From Morella rubra (lineage: Eukaryota > Streptophyta > Magnoliopsida > Fagales > Myricaceae), in contig CM025856.1 in assembly GCA_003952965.2 (NCBI GenBank), forward strand, positions 19,498,053 through 19,562,052: a stretch of 64,000 nt of DNA, read 5' to 3'. The position numbers and the translations under genes are program-made. The first letter of the stretch is position 1; the number at the start of each line of letters is the position of its first letter. A model generated the notes under the pieces. It worked only from the letters and a program-made list of their open reading frames with translations. It did no database searches and was not told where the DNA came from. This document shows, in pieces, positions 1 to 11,475 of the stretch.

Positions 1-2450
1 ACGTGGCCAGTGAGTACCATATAACTTGCCTCCTTGGATGTGCATGAAACGTTCCTCTTGTGCTGTCATTGCTTATTCCTGGACCGAAAATCTCCTTCTT
101 TGACCTTAGATGTATATCTAGAGCCCTTGATATTGGAGTTAAAAGAGTTGTGGGATGTTGGGTTAGATACTTATGATATTTTTTCGAAAGATATGTTTAA
201 GATGCGTGCAACATTGATGTGGACAATAAACGATTTTCCTGCATATGGCGACCTCTCTGATGGAGTACGAAAAGGACGTCTTGCATGTCCATGTTGTATG
301 TTTCAAACTCGTTCACGGTGGTTGGATAATGGTAGAAAATTTTGCTATATGGGGCATAGACGATTCTTACCATCAAATCATATGTGGATAAGATATTGAA
401 GATCATTTGATGGTACAGAAGAAATGGATCCACCACCCACTTTGCTGACCGGTGATGACATTTTGAGGGAACTAGAGGGCATTGAACATTTTGAGTCAAG
501 TGTATGGAAGAAGCGAAAGTATTTTCTTTACATTGCCTTATTGGAAGGATAATATGTTACGCCATAATCTAGATGTGATGCATATAGAGAAAATGTAGTT
601 GGACAATATCATTGGTACATTGTTAAATGTGGACGGGAAGACAAAAGATAACTACAAGGCACGTCTTGACTTACAAATCTGGGAATAAGACATGATCTCC
701 ATCCAAAGATCACTGATGCAGGAAAGTGGTATTTGCCTCCGGCACACTTCTCAATGACTCGCGAAGAGAAAGAATGCTTTCTAAAAGTGATAAAGAATGT
801 GAAAGTGCCTGATGGTTTTGCTTCGAACCTATCACGTTGTGTCAAAATTCAACAACATAATATCATAGGTTTGAAGAGTCATGACTGTCACATCTTGATG
901 CAACATTTGATGCCCATTGCAATACGGAGATCATTAGCAAGCATGTCTGTAAACCCTTAATCAAATTGTCTTGTTTCTTTCGGAAAATTTGTTCCAAAAC
1001 CTTACAACTAGAGGACCTAGATCAACTTGAGGCTCAAATCCCTATAACATTGTGTCAACTTGAAAGGATATTTTCGCCTTCATTTTTTACTATTATGGTG
1101 CACTTGGTCGTACATCTAGTTGCAGAATGTAAGATGGGTGGACCGGTTCAACTTCGGTGGATGTATCCTATTGAGAGGTAGGACCTTTTAGAAATATGTT
1201 ACGTACGGTTTCTTTGCACGTGTTATTTTTTGATCTGTAATATTGTTTGTGTAGGTGCATGCATCCTTTCAAATCTTATGTTCACAATACAGGCCGCACC
1301 TGAAGGCTCTATTGCTGAAGGATACATAGCAGATGAATGCCTAACTTTTTGTTCAAGATATTTAGAATCAGTTCCCAACGATCTTTAATAGATCCCCAAG
1401 AAATGTAGACGATACTATGGGAGGAATATCTTACATTCGTCTTGATACAAAGGACATGCATGCAAGCTCATCGATATGTCCTTTTTAATTGCGATGAGTT
1501 AATCCAAATTCGCACTAAGAGATGTTAGACATATAACTCTTTCATTAAGAATGTTTATGCTGTGTAGAATTAAGTTCTTAGTTCTATTGTCCATGCAGAA
1601 TGCATAAGGATCGATTGAAGGCAAGAAACCGTAGGACTCGACCCACAGATTATGTCATCGATAAGATGCATAGGGATGAATTTTGTGATGGTTTCGAAAC
1701 TATGTATGTGTTATGTTTAAAATGTTTTGCATTGCTTGATTACTTAAAACTTAAATTAGTTTTAATCTTGAGTTGCTTTCGAGGAAAATAGGTTCAAAAT
1801 ATGGACGATGAAAGGAAGCATGAACTTCCAAATAGAGTTCGATGGCTTGCTAAAGGTCCAAACCCCGAAGCTAGATCATTCAGCAGATATGTACGTAATG
1901 GTATGAAGTTCCGTAAAAGATACTGAAATGGGCAGAACAACTCAAAATAGTGGAGTTTGTGTGACTATTGAAGGAGGTACCACATATTAGGGCGAATCAA
2001 TCGTATCATTGAGTTAAACTATTTTGATGAGGAACGTTTTGTACTATTCAAATGCGATTGGATTGACACAACTATTGGTAAGGGATATAAAGTTGATGAG
2101 TTCGGATTTGAGCTTGTTAACTTTTCACGTTTTGTGCATATTGGAGAGCGATTAAGTGATGATCCATTCATCTTGGCATCACAAGCATCTCAAGTATACT
2201 ACGTATCTGATGAAAGACATCCAAATTGGGAAGTAGTTTCAAGACCAAACCAAGAGATGTGTTTGATGTTGGTAATGGCCATGAGATTTTTGATGACGAG
2301 GTGGATGACTATTGTGAAAATGAGCCTTACAATTTCAACATTGAGCAAGTCCCTAAGGATGAACATGATGATAATTTGACGTGGTTTAGAAATGATGTGG
2401 AAGGAACAACAGTAGATATACCTCAGGACGTACCTATGGTATGTGACTAA
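1..2450 (+). pseudogene. TNP2-type CACTA transposase remnant (Transposase_21, DUF4218, DUF4216 parts)
   Basis: Separate reading frames carry consecutive blocks of the plant En/Spm transposase. Bases 34-399 contain MWTINDFPAYGDLS and GRLACPCC followed by CYMGHRRF, all hallmarks of the Tnp2 core (Transposase_21). Bases 550-960 contain HNLDVMHIE-like and LKSHDCHILMQ blocks, and 966-1181 the start of DUF4218 (HLVVHLVAE, QLRWMYPIER). Bases 1800-2300 carry a DUF4216 block (DDPFILASQASQVYYV). An in-frame stop follows the HRRF block at 397-399 and several shifts break the frame. In intact elements this protein is the catalytic transposase. It is non-functional here and clearly older than the homologous copy at 16950-20573. 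Confidence 0.8.
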
Positions 2451-2575
2451 TTTCACGATGATGTATATATGATATATAATTTGTAGATTGATATTTCAAT
2501 GTTAATTAATATTGATATCTGATTATGCAACGAAGCAATGCAATATTAATAACTACAGTTTATTGTGTAGGTACA

Positions 2576-5500
2576 ATGACGAGGAAGAGGTTCAGGACGA
2601 TTCAGTCTATGAATATAGGCTCATCTTCATCACAACCACCTACGTCGCGTACCTCATCTTCACACCAAGCTACGCCGCCTATAGATGTTGTTTCACAAGC
2701 AGCTCCTTCAACACCTATAGGAATATCATTAGAACAACCTACGGTACCATCGCCTTCATCAGAACAACCTACGGTACCATCACCTTCGAACGATGACGAA
2801 ATGCATGGTATGTTAAAAACCACAATAGTGATACTTTTTACTTGTAAATTAGTGGTTTTAATTTCACTTCTTAAACGTGCAGAAGATGCTCGAGTTCGTA
2901 AAGCACGGTGCTACGCGCATGGCTGAGGTGTGGAATTTAGAAGAAGGCGAACTGATACCCACGCAGTTTAATGACATGGGTCAGCCTGTAGGTGTTGAAG
3001 GAGGCGTTTTTGGCCAATTCACGGGTTCCGTTGCCCGTGTAAGCAATCTAATCCCTTTAGATGTAACAGATTGGCGTAGAGTCCCTATGGCGGCAAAGGA
3101 GGATTGCAGGAATATCATGACGGTATACCTAATTTTATTCATAGTACTTGAAATGCGCTTATATAAGTTTAATAATTGACGCACCTAACTCTTAAGTATA
3201 TTTTGCAGAAGCGATTTGTTATCCCCGAGGGTCCAATGGGGGATGTCGTCAAACGACGCTTCTTCAAAGACTTGGGAGAAAAGTGGAGAAACCATAAATG
3301 TGCTTTGAAGGAGAGACATTTCGATGAGGCCAGGACGCCTCAAGAGGTGAAAAGTCGAGCTCCATCGAACGTTAATTTGGACCAATTTTACAATCTAGTT
3401 GATTTTTGGTTCTCTTGCTACAGGACGGGTAGGAGCTTATTTCTTTGTATTCTAGGATATTATGTATAGAATTAAATTATTAATTTCCAATGTCTTGGTA
3501 TTCATGTAGGATCGTAGTCAAAGGGGCAAACAAAGTCGTTCACTCCAAACATCCTGCACACTAGGAGGATCTCGAAGCTTTGCACGTCATGCTTACGAGA
3601 TGGTACGTAGGATTTACTTCATTTGTTTACTGGTATAGTTGTTATTATCAGGATTCATATATAGTAGTTAAAAATCATTCTATATGGTGTTTGTGATGTA
3701 GGAAAAAGAGAAACAGGTTGCTATTGATCGAGCAGTATTGTACAAAGCTGTGCATTCACGTTCTGATGGGACTCCAATGAATGCTGATGCAGCAGAGAAA
3801 ATAGTATGTTACTATTACATCAATTTCACTTTGAATCAACAAATTTTAATTGATAATTTAACTGTATGTTCTATTCTTTCAGCGGCAAATTGAGGAGATT
3901 TTATGCAATGAGTCAGCAACCTCACAACCCTCGAGGCAATCTCGAACGGAAGGCACAATCAATTGGTCACCTTCTGACGCATATGCACAAGTTCTCGGTC
4001 CAGAACGACATGGTCGCATTCGCGGCGTTGGACTGGGACCCACTCCTTCATCCAACTCTACCAACACGTGCATAATCTTGAATCAATCAGGCTTTAGTGT
4101 AGAGCAGCTCTTGGACAAGCAAAATCAGATGCAGAATAAAATTGATTCTCTTGAATCTACAACTCAATCTCTGCAATCTACAATGCAATCCTTTGTGCAA
4201 GCCCTGGCAGTAATTTATTGCTTTACCCTCACATAATCAGTATTGATTCTATTATGTATTATCCTAGTTAATTGTCCGTTTTACTTTTGTAGGTAAACAG
4301 TGATGCACAAAATGTGGCCCATCCCGAACAAGTTCCATCAATTCCTCGATCAGCTCATGCAAGCACGAATGATCTAGGAGCAACGCTTGATGGTAAGATA
4401 CTTTTGTCCTTAAGTGTGTACTAGTTTCTTCTGTGTGATCCAAATACTATCCAGGCATTAATAATTTGAGGTTGAATTGCAATGGGATTTTTCAATGAAT
4501 TTGAATTGCATTCTGGAAATGCTTCAAACGGCCAAATATTTACAGAATTAAGAATTAACAAGAAATTAATCAATTAGTGGTCACCCAACACAGTAGATAT
4601 AACTTTTCTCTATGCAGCACAGGCAAATCATAAAAGATTTGATATAACTTGACAATACGTCCAGAAGGCTTTAGTTACAACCCTTAGAATCATAGGATTT
4701 TGGTATATACTGAGGAGAGAACCGAAAGAAAGAAATCATCAGTAGATAGGTAATCCTATAAGCAAAGAAAAAAATAAATATAGCACTTCTTCTTTCTTTC
4801 CTTTCAACCTTAAAATAATAAGTAGAAGCCCAAGATGTAGGAGGGGCGTGGACTTGATGCAGGAGAGCCAATAATCTTCCCTACCCTAAAGCAGTTGCAC
4901 CCCGGCAAAATTATAAATAACTTTGCTTCCATCCCACGCCTTTCAAAGCTTCCCCTCTATATTTTTCACAGAGAATGTCTCGCTAAGTGCTGCAAGAGAA
5001 TTTTAATGATGTCAGAGCTCCATTCACACATCTCTGGCCACAAATACTGTAACAAGTAATGCCTAGATAGAATTTGGATCTTTGTGAGGATGTAAATATG
5101 ATCGTGTTTGTATTTATTTATTGTTATCCTTAAAATGCCTTGAGTCAAACCAAAAAACATGCAGAAGTCTTATTAAAATTTTTTGTAATCTGCAATTACT
5201 GTGGACAAGCATTATTAACACGACAATATTTACATCCACAAGTGCCGGATTATAATGTCTTGTTGGCTATTAGATTCCAGAAGAGATTTCGTGATAGTCC
5301 TTGCAAAATTGTGTCTCCTCCACAAGGCGAAAATCTTATATTTAGGGATTACATTAAGGCGTTTATCAAAGATAGTATGTGCATTACTTAGATTATTGTT
5401 TGAATAAAGGCATGGTGATCTATTTCAGAGGATACAATTACCAAGTTTGTATATTTCCTCCATCTTGACCTACTTAGGTACTTTTAATCTCAATCATCTA

Positions 5501-6179
5501 TATATGTTCACTCTCATTAGGATCTCCGTCTGGCATCTTTTTGCTTGAAGATTCGAATCACAAATTGTTCTACCTACACACATGCACATTCATGGACATA
5601 CTTATGAACCTGTGTATAGCTGTGTGCATCTATGTGCATAATCAATTCTTAAGTAGGTCTCTCTAAAATTCATGACAAGAAATACTTGTCATTGTGACCT
5701 TGCTAGATGGTGGCAAAGTATTCTAGGCATTGAAAACTGCATTCTAGAATTAATATCCTCGAATGTTTTGCGTGTGTTTTTTTTTCCTTGTGAGAAAAGT
5801 GATTACACCAATTTCCTAGCCGGCTTTGGTAAAACGTTGGGAAGTCATCTCCTATTTCAGAAAGGACACTCAACCTTTTGTGTTATTTTGTATTTTATTC
5901 TGATGCTCTATAATATTCTCATATATGATCAAGAAATGGAGTACTTATACATTGGGAAAAATTGGAAAAAAAAATATGTTAGTCCTTCACTGTGTAACAG
6001 TTGATGGTAAGATTACTTTTGTCCTCCAATGTGTACTAAGCTCTTGTGTTTGTATTCATTAATTTTCCTTTATCTTTGTTCAAAATATTACTGTTTGTTA
6101 ATTTTCTAATATTGCAATTGCAGCTAATGCTGGTGCTGGTGACGACAGTGCAGACAGTGCAAGAGCTGCTAAGGATTAA
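2576..6179 (+). pseudogene. Transposase_24 / TNPA-like second gene of the CACTA element
   Basis: Exon-like blocks are spread over 3.6 kb. Bases 2576-2810 encode a Ser/Pro/Thr-rich N-terminus with a 30-bp tandem repeat (2732-2791). Bases 2880-3120 encode a block with WNLEEGELIPTQFND. Bases 3210-3425 encode FVIPEGPMGD, then KDLGEKWRNHK. Further pieces are at 3510-3600 (SRSFARHAYEM), 3703-3804, 3884-4210 (ending in a coiled-coil-like LDKQNQMQNKIDSLEST run), 4292-4393 and 6121-6179 (ending in RAAKD and a stop). The order matches the plant transposase family Pfam PF03004, the partner gene of tnp2 in many CACTA elements and thought to bind subterminal repeats. Some blocks still have GT..AG borders. 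The last intron is greatly enlarged by the 4389-6060 insertion. Confidence 0.65.
4389..6060. repeat. Insertion in the last intron flanked by ~60-bp imperfect direct repeats
   Basis: The exon/intron border beginning GATGGTAAGAT is present at 4389 and again at 6002, each followed by similar sequence (ACTTTTGTCCT, then GTGTACTA). The ~1.6 kb between them is unlike the rest of the element. It holds a promoter-like TATAAATA at about 4912 and an 83-codon open frame (5140-5391) with no family I recognise. The arrangement looks like a local duplication plus inserted host DNA, not a recognisable transposon, because no terminal inverted repeat is visible. Confidence 0.4.
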
Positions 6180-6369
6180 AGTAATAGTTATTTGTTGTTA
6201 AATGTTTTTTTTTTCCTTTTTTTTCTAGGCGATTGACAAATCATGTCATTACTTGTTACTTCTTGGACTACTTACAAACTTTTAGTTTATTATTTGTAAG
6301 ACGTGGATATTTAGTCAATATGTAATAGATTTTGTTTTATTACACATATGCTAATCTTTTTACATCAAT

Positions 6370-6919
6370 TGAATTAAAATTTGCATTGCGGGGGAGAGGC
6401 AAAAAAAAAACAGAAAAAAATGTTTTTGGCAGCGGTCAGAAACGTCGCTGTAGATATTCAAAGGCAAGACGGCGATTGAGCTATAGCAGCGTGTCAAAAG
6501 CGCTGCCGATATGCTCTATAGCGGCGTTTAACAAAACTGCTACTAAGTTATTTTAGCGGCGTTTATGAAACGCTAGCAAAAAATGATGTAGCGGCGCTTT
6601 ATAAAACGCTAAAGGGTCTATAACAGTGTTTCTTAAATGCTAGAAAATATATTGCGCGGCGTTCATAGAAACGCTGCCAAAAAATACAAAAAAAGCGCCT
6701 CGTGTCAGTAACAGTGATCATAACCGCTGCTATGTGACCGCCGCTATAGGTCTCCCTTTACACTGCACTTTCCTGTAATGCTGCCATAACCGTATGCCGA
6801 CGCATATTCAGCAGCGTGCCCTAATGCCGCTATAAAAAATGCCGCTAACATCATCGCGGCATTTATTTAGTATTTAACGGTGTTTTTTTACTGCCAGTAC
6901 AAGTCATTTTTTTGGAGTG
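6370..6919. repeat. Subterminal repeat field and right TIR of the first CACTA element
   Basis: Many short direct and inverted copies of GCGGCGTTT and AAACGCT/AAACGCC occur between 6430 and 6890, giving potential for long imperfect hairpins. The block closes with the CACTA-like terminus at 6919. Such arrays are the binding sites of the TNPA-type protein in En/Spm. This motif is entirely different from the CGATCGATCG motif of the next element, so the two belong to different subfamilies. Confidence 0.65.
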
Positions 6920-7504
6920 ATCAGCTCCTTACCCATGTACTGGCAATCCATGTCCGAATCTTAATCTCGGACGACAAGGAAGTTGTCGTGGAACATACGC
7001 CCTACCTGATTCCGAAGGATCTGCTACCAAAATCTCCACCCAAGAGCAGCCTTGGGAGAAGACCATTCCAGCATAAATTGGGAATACCTTACCTTATCAT
7101 CCAATGACGACTCATCTTAAAGAGATGCCTTTATGTTTTTCCTTTCTTAATATTGGCTTGTCTGTTCATAAACTTGAAACAATAGGGTTAGCGATATCTG
7201 GTGTTGGCCTAGAATTTTGTAAGGGCCTTAGAGTCCTCCCTAATCCCTAATCCTAGCGAATAGTGTGTTACAGGGTGCTACTTACTAATGTACATGTGAT
7301 GTTTGCTCTATATTTAAAGTATTTTTTTTTTATCTTCTTCTAACTTGACTTCTATTTTCACCATGTTGCTTCTGAATACATTTTACAAGTCTTCTGCTGA
7401 ATTTTATAAAGTAGTAAGTCTTTAGACACCCCAAGGTAAGTACTAAAGTCTTGAGACCCATAGGATAAGGACATACCGTAATATCGCCTTATAAACATAT
7501 CTGT
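6920..7504. other. Intervening sequence, no recognisable gene
   Basis: A 75-codon frame ends at 7107 (its last 50 codons contain DDKEVVVEHTPYLIPKD). It may be a relic of a coding exon but I do not recognise a family. The rest is AT-rich with no clear element boundary. Confidence 0.4.
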
Positions 7505-9780
7505 TACTACAAAGAGAGCTTAGAGACTAATACGAGCATGAAGAACATGACAAATATAATGGCGATCCATCATCAATGACAACGTTCGATCTGTAGAATT
7601 CAAGTCTGATTGGTTTAAATGGGCGATCGATCGCCGTACTTCAACTGTGCGTTTCATCAACTATACAATCGACCGCCTCAAAATTACGATGGATCATCAG
7701 ATACCGTTTGAACATCGATTCAATACGATCGATCGTTTTGGTGAATAATATACACAATTAAAGTACGACTATTGATCAGTTTCAGAGTGATCGATCGCTT
7801 ATAAAGCTAAACACACAATTTTCAATATACGATATATGTTCAATTGATATGATAATGTCGATCAATTAAGGAAAACAATAAAAGACACCGTAAGATTAAT
7901 GATCGACCACCACACAACCTCGATCGATCGATGAATCAATTAGAATGCACCGAAAAGTTTGGCAATCGATCAGGTATTATACAATTGATTAGTTGGCTAG
8001 GGAAACGACATGTTTGAATATTAGATAAAGGTTCGATCAACACATAATGCTAATAGATCAGTGAAAACATCAAAATGCAGGGTTTGACAACCGATTGATC
8101 ATCACACACAACAACAAACAATGTGTTTTGGGACCCATCGAACATCCAAATAGGATGATCAATCAGCACAGGGACGACGACAGAAAACATAGAAATGTAA
8201 ACCACCCAAAACACTTTCAATCTTCTAAAACAAGCATTAATACTAAAGTTAGCATATTTCACTTATTTAAAGGGTTTATATATCAAATTTAAAAAATAAA
8301 CTCGGAAACTATAAAAAAAAAATGGTACAAAAGTTAGAAAATTGCATACCTTTAACATGGAGGATAATGGAGAGCATGTTTGGAAAGTTTCTATGTGATT
8401 CTAAGGACAATGCAAAAATGTGGTGAGTTGAGAGTGTTTTTTTAGAGTGAGGGATGTAACAACTCGAAAAAGACCTTCGATTTCTTTCATAACTTTTCCT
8501 GAGTAGCTCGATTGGCAAAGAGTTGGTCATTCGCGAGATAATATACGTGGCAACCTTCAATTCATTGTTTTAATTGCCTCTCCGAACAGTTAAGAAAATA
8601 TGCATGGCTTCTCGTTTTGCGCCATTTGTCAAAATGCAGACCCATTCGATTGTCCTAATCGATCGGTGATATAAAGACGTGCCAACCTTTAATTTGTTGA
8701 GTTTACGAGCATATCGATCATTTGTCTACTTATGACGATTGAACAACCTTTCAAAAAAATATCAGTTATGAAAAGACGCACAGCTGTTCCTTGTGTGCCA
8801 TGAGTCAATTTGTAAACAATTAATCATTTACTGGGACAATCAATTGTTTGTAGCGGCAGGATCAAGTGCTTTCTACGGTGATGTATTGCCTAAATACGAT
8901 CAGTTGATGCTAATAGAAGATAGATCGATAGAGTGATAAAATGTTTTGTCACAAAAGTCCTTTGTTCCTCGTGATGGAAGATTTTGTTACTTAATATTTT
9001 TTATTTAAAAATGGGGTAAAAATATTTTTCACCCATGAACTACCATAAGTTTTGCACTTTGCACCCTAAATTACCGCTTTTGTTACATTTTACCCCGTAA
9101 CTACCAATCTTAGACATTTTGCACTCTCTTTCAAATTTTTGGACTAAAATGACGATAATGCCCTTGACCCCCACTTTGCATATATTAAAGGTGTTGTTGT
9201 AAATTCATTAAATTTTCGGGGGTATTATTGTAGAACAGAGCTTGCAAAGTGTCTAACATTTGTAGTTGTAGGGTACAGAGTGTCTAAAAATTTGGCAAAA
9301 GGTGCAAAGTGTTTAAGATTGGTAGTTAAATGGTGAAATGTAACAAAAGTAGTAGTTTAAAGTGCAAAGTGCAAAAATCATGGTAGTTTAAAGGTAAAAA
9401 TTGTATTTACCCCTTTAAAAATAATTGCGATCGATCACTAATTTAAACGATCGAACGTGATGGTGACGAAAATTTTTGTCAACAATGCCTCTTGTTTCTC
9501 ATGACAAGAAGTTTCGTCACCAAATTTTTATAATATTTTTTTATTTCTTTTTTATGACGAAACTTCCGTCACAATAAGTTGACTTTTCATGACGAAATTC
9601 AAATTTCATAACGAATAAAGACCATTGTGTTGAAACTAGTGATGAAATCAATTTTCATCACCAAAAATAGACTTTTAGTGACAAAAAAAAAAACAAGTTG
9701 TCACAAAAAGATGCGTTTTAGTGACAAAAATCATTTTGTCACTAAGAATTTCACCACTAAAGGTCAAATTTCTAGTAATG
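7505..9780. mobile_element. Decayed CACTA relative sharing CGATCGATCG and GTGACGAAA repeats
   Basis: Scattered CGATCGATCG and one-base variants (7625, 7730, 7790, 7922, 8660, 9428) are followed at 9459-9780 by inverted copies of GTGACGAAA / TTTCGTCAC. The block ends in TTTCTAGTAATG at 9780. Read inward from 9780 this gives CATTACTAGAAATTTGACC, close to the left end of the complete element at 11283 (CACTACTAGAAAATTAAC). A possible left end (TACTACAAAGAG) lies at 7505 but shows no 3-bp duplication. No transposase frame is visible, so it is a non-autonomous or internally deleted older copy of the 11283-23103 family, interrupted by a MULE MITE. Confidence 0.6.
9004..9422. mobile_element. Mutator-like MITE (401 bp) with perfect 9-bp target duplication
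   Basis: Long terminal inverted repeats of about 125 bp run from 9013 (GGGGTAAAAATATTTTTCAC) and back from 9413 (inward GGGGTAAATACAATTTTTAC). They share blocks such as TTTTGCACTTTGCAC, TTTTGTTACATTT and AACTACCAATCTTA. The element is flanked by TTTAAAAAT at 9004-9012 and TTTAAAAAT at 9414-9422. Long TIRs plus a 9-bp duplication are diagnostic of Mutator-like elements. It has no coding capacity, so it depends on a MULE transposase elsewhere. It sits inside the decayed CACTA copy and so inserted later. Confidence 0.9.
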
Positions 9781-9836
9781 TTGGCGTGGTATAGGGGACA
9801 AAATATGAGGTTTGACTAACCGTAAATATTCTTAAA

Positions 9837-11110
9837 ACTAGGAGCAGTGGCGAAACCAGGAATTCAATCAAAGGGGATCAAACTCTTAAGAAAAAATGAC
9901 AAAAAAAAAATTTTTACTAAGTAATACAAAAAAATATCTTAGAGTTAAAATATCAAAACCTAAGAACTAAAAATATTGAAATACACGTACCGTACTATTT
10001 AATTATTTATTATCTAAATAAAATAAAACAAAACAAACAAATTCATCAATCTAATTTTATAGTTTGCTTAAACCGGCGCCTACACCGGATAGGCCGGTTT
10101 TTAAATATTGACCACCTACACCTACACCGTTAAGGGAAAAAATTGACCCTTAGCGATGGTGGTTTCCGGTTAACTTGTATTTATATTGGGTCATTTTTTT
10201 TTAGCATTTTACACACTTGGCTCAATATATTTTTTTTCTGTTGATCCATTGATCACATATCAATAAAATTTAAACTAATAAAATCCAAAACTAGTAAGAA
10301 AAAAAGCAAACTACAAATTTCAAACCAAAACTAATAAGAAACAAAAGTTAATTGCACCTGTCCTCCACATGTCCCTTTACTATAACGCCCCAACACTAGT
10401 TTTATCCAATAATTTAACTATAATGGTCTGCCCAGAATAAATTCACTACAACATGTAAATTTGGATTGTGTACTTAGCTCCATATTTGAAGACTAAAAAA
10501 AAATTAAAACATAAACTTCGGGCGTGGTTAGAAGCCAAAATAGTATTCTCATATTTCAAATGTTGTACCATTAAGACAACGAAACAATTTGTTACACTTC
10601 AAATCGTTAATTAAGATTTATTTAAGAGACTAAAAAATATGTGAAAAAAATACAGAGTCAATTGATTAAAAACCCCGTTTCTAGCATAAAAGAGGGCGTT
10701 TTTTCATATTTGCTGTGAACAAGCGTTTTTTTTTTTTTCCATTGTTAATTGTTGTTTCTTGTATTCACAAACATAAGAAAGCCTTAAAAAACACAATAAC
10801 TTCGTGGAGCCCACTGCCCAGCTCATCTTCCTTAGATCCTCTCCTCTGTCCTCTCGCATGAATCCCTTGTTACAGAGAACAACCCCTTCAGAGAGAGCCA
10901 AACAGTGGAAGGCTAGAAGCTGTCGAAGAAGAAATTAAGGGGGGCGGGGGGTTGACGAAGAAGAAATGGAGGGGGAAATAGTCGTTTAACATAGAAATGG
11001 GCGCGCTGAGCTTAAGATATAAAATATATATATATTTGGAAGGATTTCTCAGGGCGATGGGGGGCGGCTGCCCCCCATTGTCCCTGTGTAGTTCCGCCTC
11101 TAACCAAGAG
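9837..11110. mobile_element. Probable non-autonomous hAT-type remnant
   Basis: The left end CAGTGGCGAAACCAGG at 9845 and the inward-read right end TAGAGGCGGAACTACAC at 11102 resemble each other and the CAG(A/T)GGCGGA termini common in plant hAT elements. Flanks ACTAGGAG (9837-9844) and ACCAAGAG (11103-11110) match at 6 of 8 positions, as an aged 8-bp duplication might. The interior is AT-rich on the left and G-rich on the right. It encodes nothing recognisable; the overlapping open frames near 10888-11299 are low-complexity shadows. Confidence 0.4.
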
Positions 11111-11282
11111 GAGGGAAGCGGGGTACATACCAAGGGAGGGGGGAGGACCCGCAAAGGATCAACACGACGGTCACATGAGTTAGAGGAGGGGATCGCGAGA
11201 GGGTTCCTTTGCCATGTTGGAATTGAAACATATATGGTTACTAGTATTTCTTGGCAATTTCGTCCCATAATTGTCAGCTTCT

Positions 11283-11470
11283 CACTACTAGAAAATTAAC
11301 TTTTAGTGACGAAATTCTCGATGACGAATTGAATTTCGTCACTAAAAGTCAATTTTTAGTGACAAAATGCTTTTTTCGTGACGAAACTACTTTTCGTCAC
11401 CAATTTCGTCACTAAAGGTTTTATTTGTGACGAAATAAAATTGTTGTCACTAAAAGTTCGATCAGCACTA
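11283..11470. repeat. Left TIR and distal GTGACGAAA subterminal repeats
   Basis: The terminal ~180 bp holds alternating GTGACGAAA / TTTCGTCAC copies, for example near 11308, 11333, 11378, 11392 and 11428. This makes an imperfect self-complementary end. The same motif closes the right end (22922-23085) and the relative ending at 9780. Confidence 0.8.
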
Positions 11471-11475
11471 TATGA

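Larger units (their letters stand above)
1..6919 (+). mobile_element. CACTA (En/Spm) DNA transposon, right-hand part, decayed
   Basis: The window opens inside a plus-strand CACTA element. Seen in order are TNP2-type transposase fragments (1-2450), a Transposase_24-type second gene (2576-6179), a field of GCGGCGTTT / AAACGCT subterminal repeats (6430-6890), and a right terminus ending in TTTGGAGTG at 6919. Read inward, that terminus is CACTCCAAAAAAATGACTT, one substitution and one gap away from the right end of the neighbouring element at 23103. A weaker candidate end (TTTCCTGTAATG) lies at 6780, but the repeat field continues past it, so 6919 is preferred. The left end is outside the window. 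Multiple stops and frameshifts make this copy non-autonomous. Confidence 0.8.

Noticed and set aside
5140..5391. 83-codon frame in the CACTA intron insertion as a functional gene
   Set aside because: No recognisable family, no splice or promoter support beyond a TATA-like string. Kept only as a note.
8500..8575. tRNA- or SINE-like A box (TAGCTCGATTGG)
   Set aside because: No matching B box (GGTTCGAATCC-like) or cloverleaf can be drawn downstream.
11040..11300. Overlapping frames on both strands near 10888-11299
   Set aside because: They arise from G-rich/C-rich low complexity at the edge of the hAT-like remnant.
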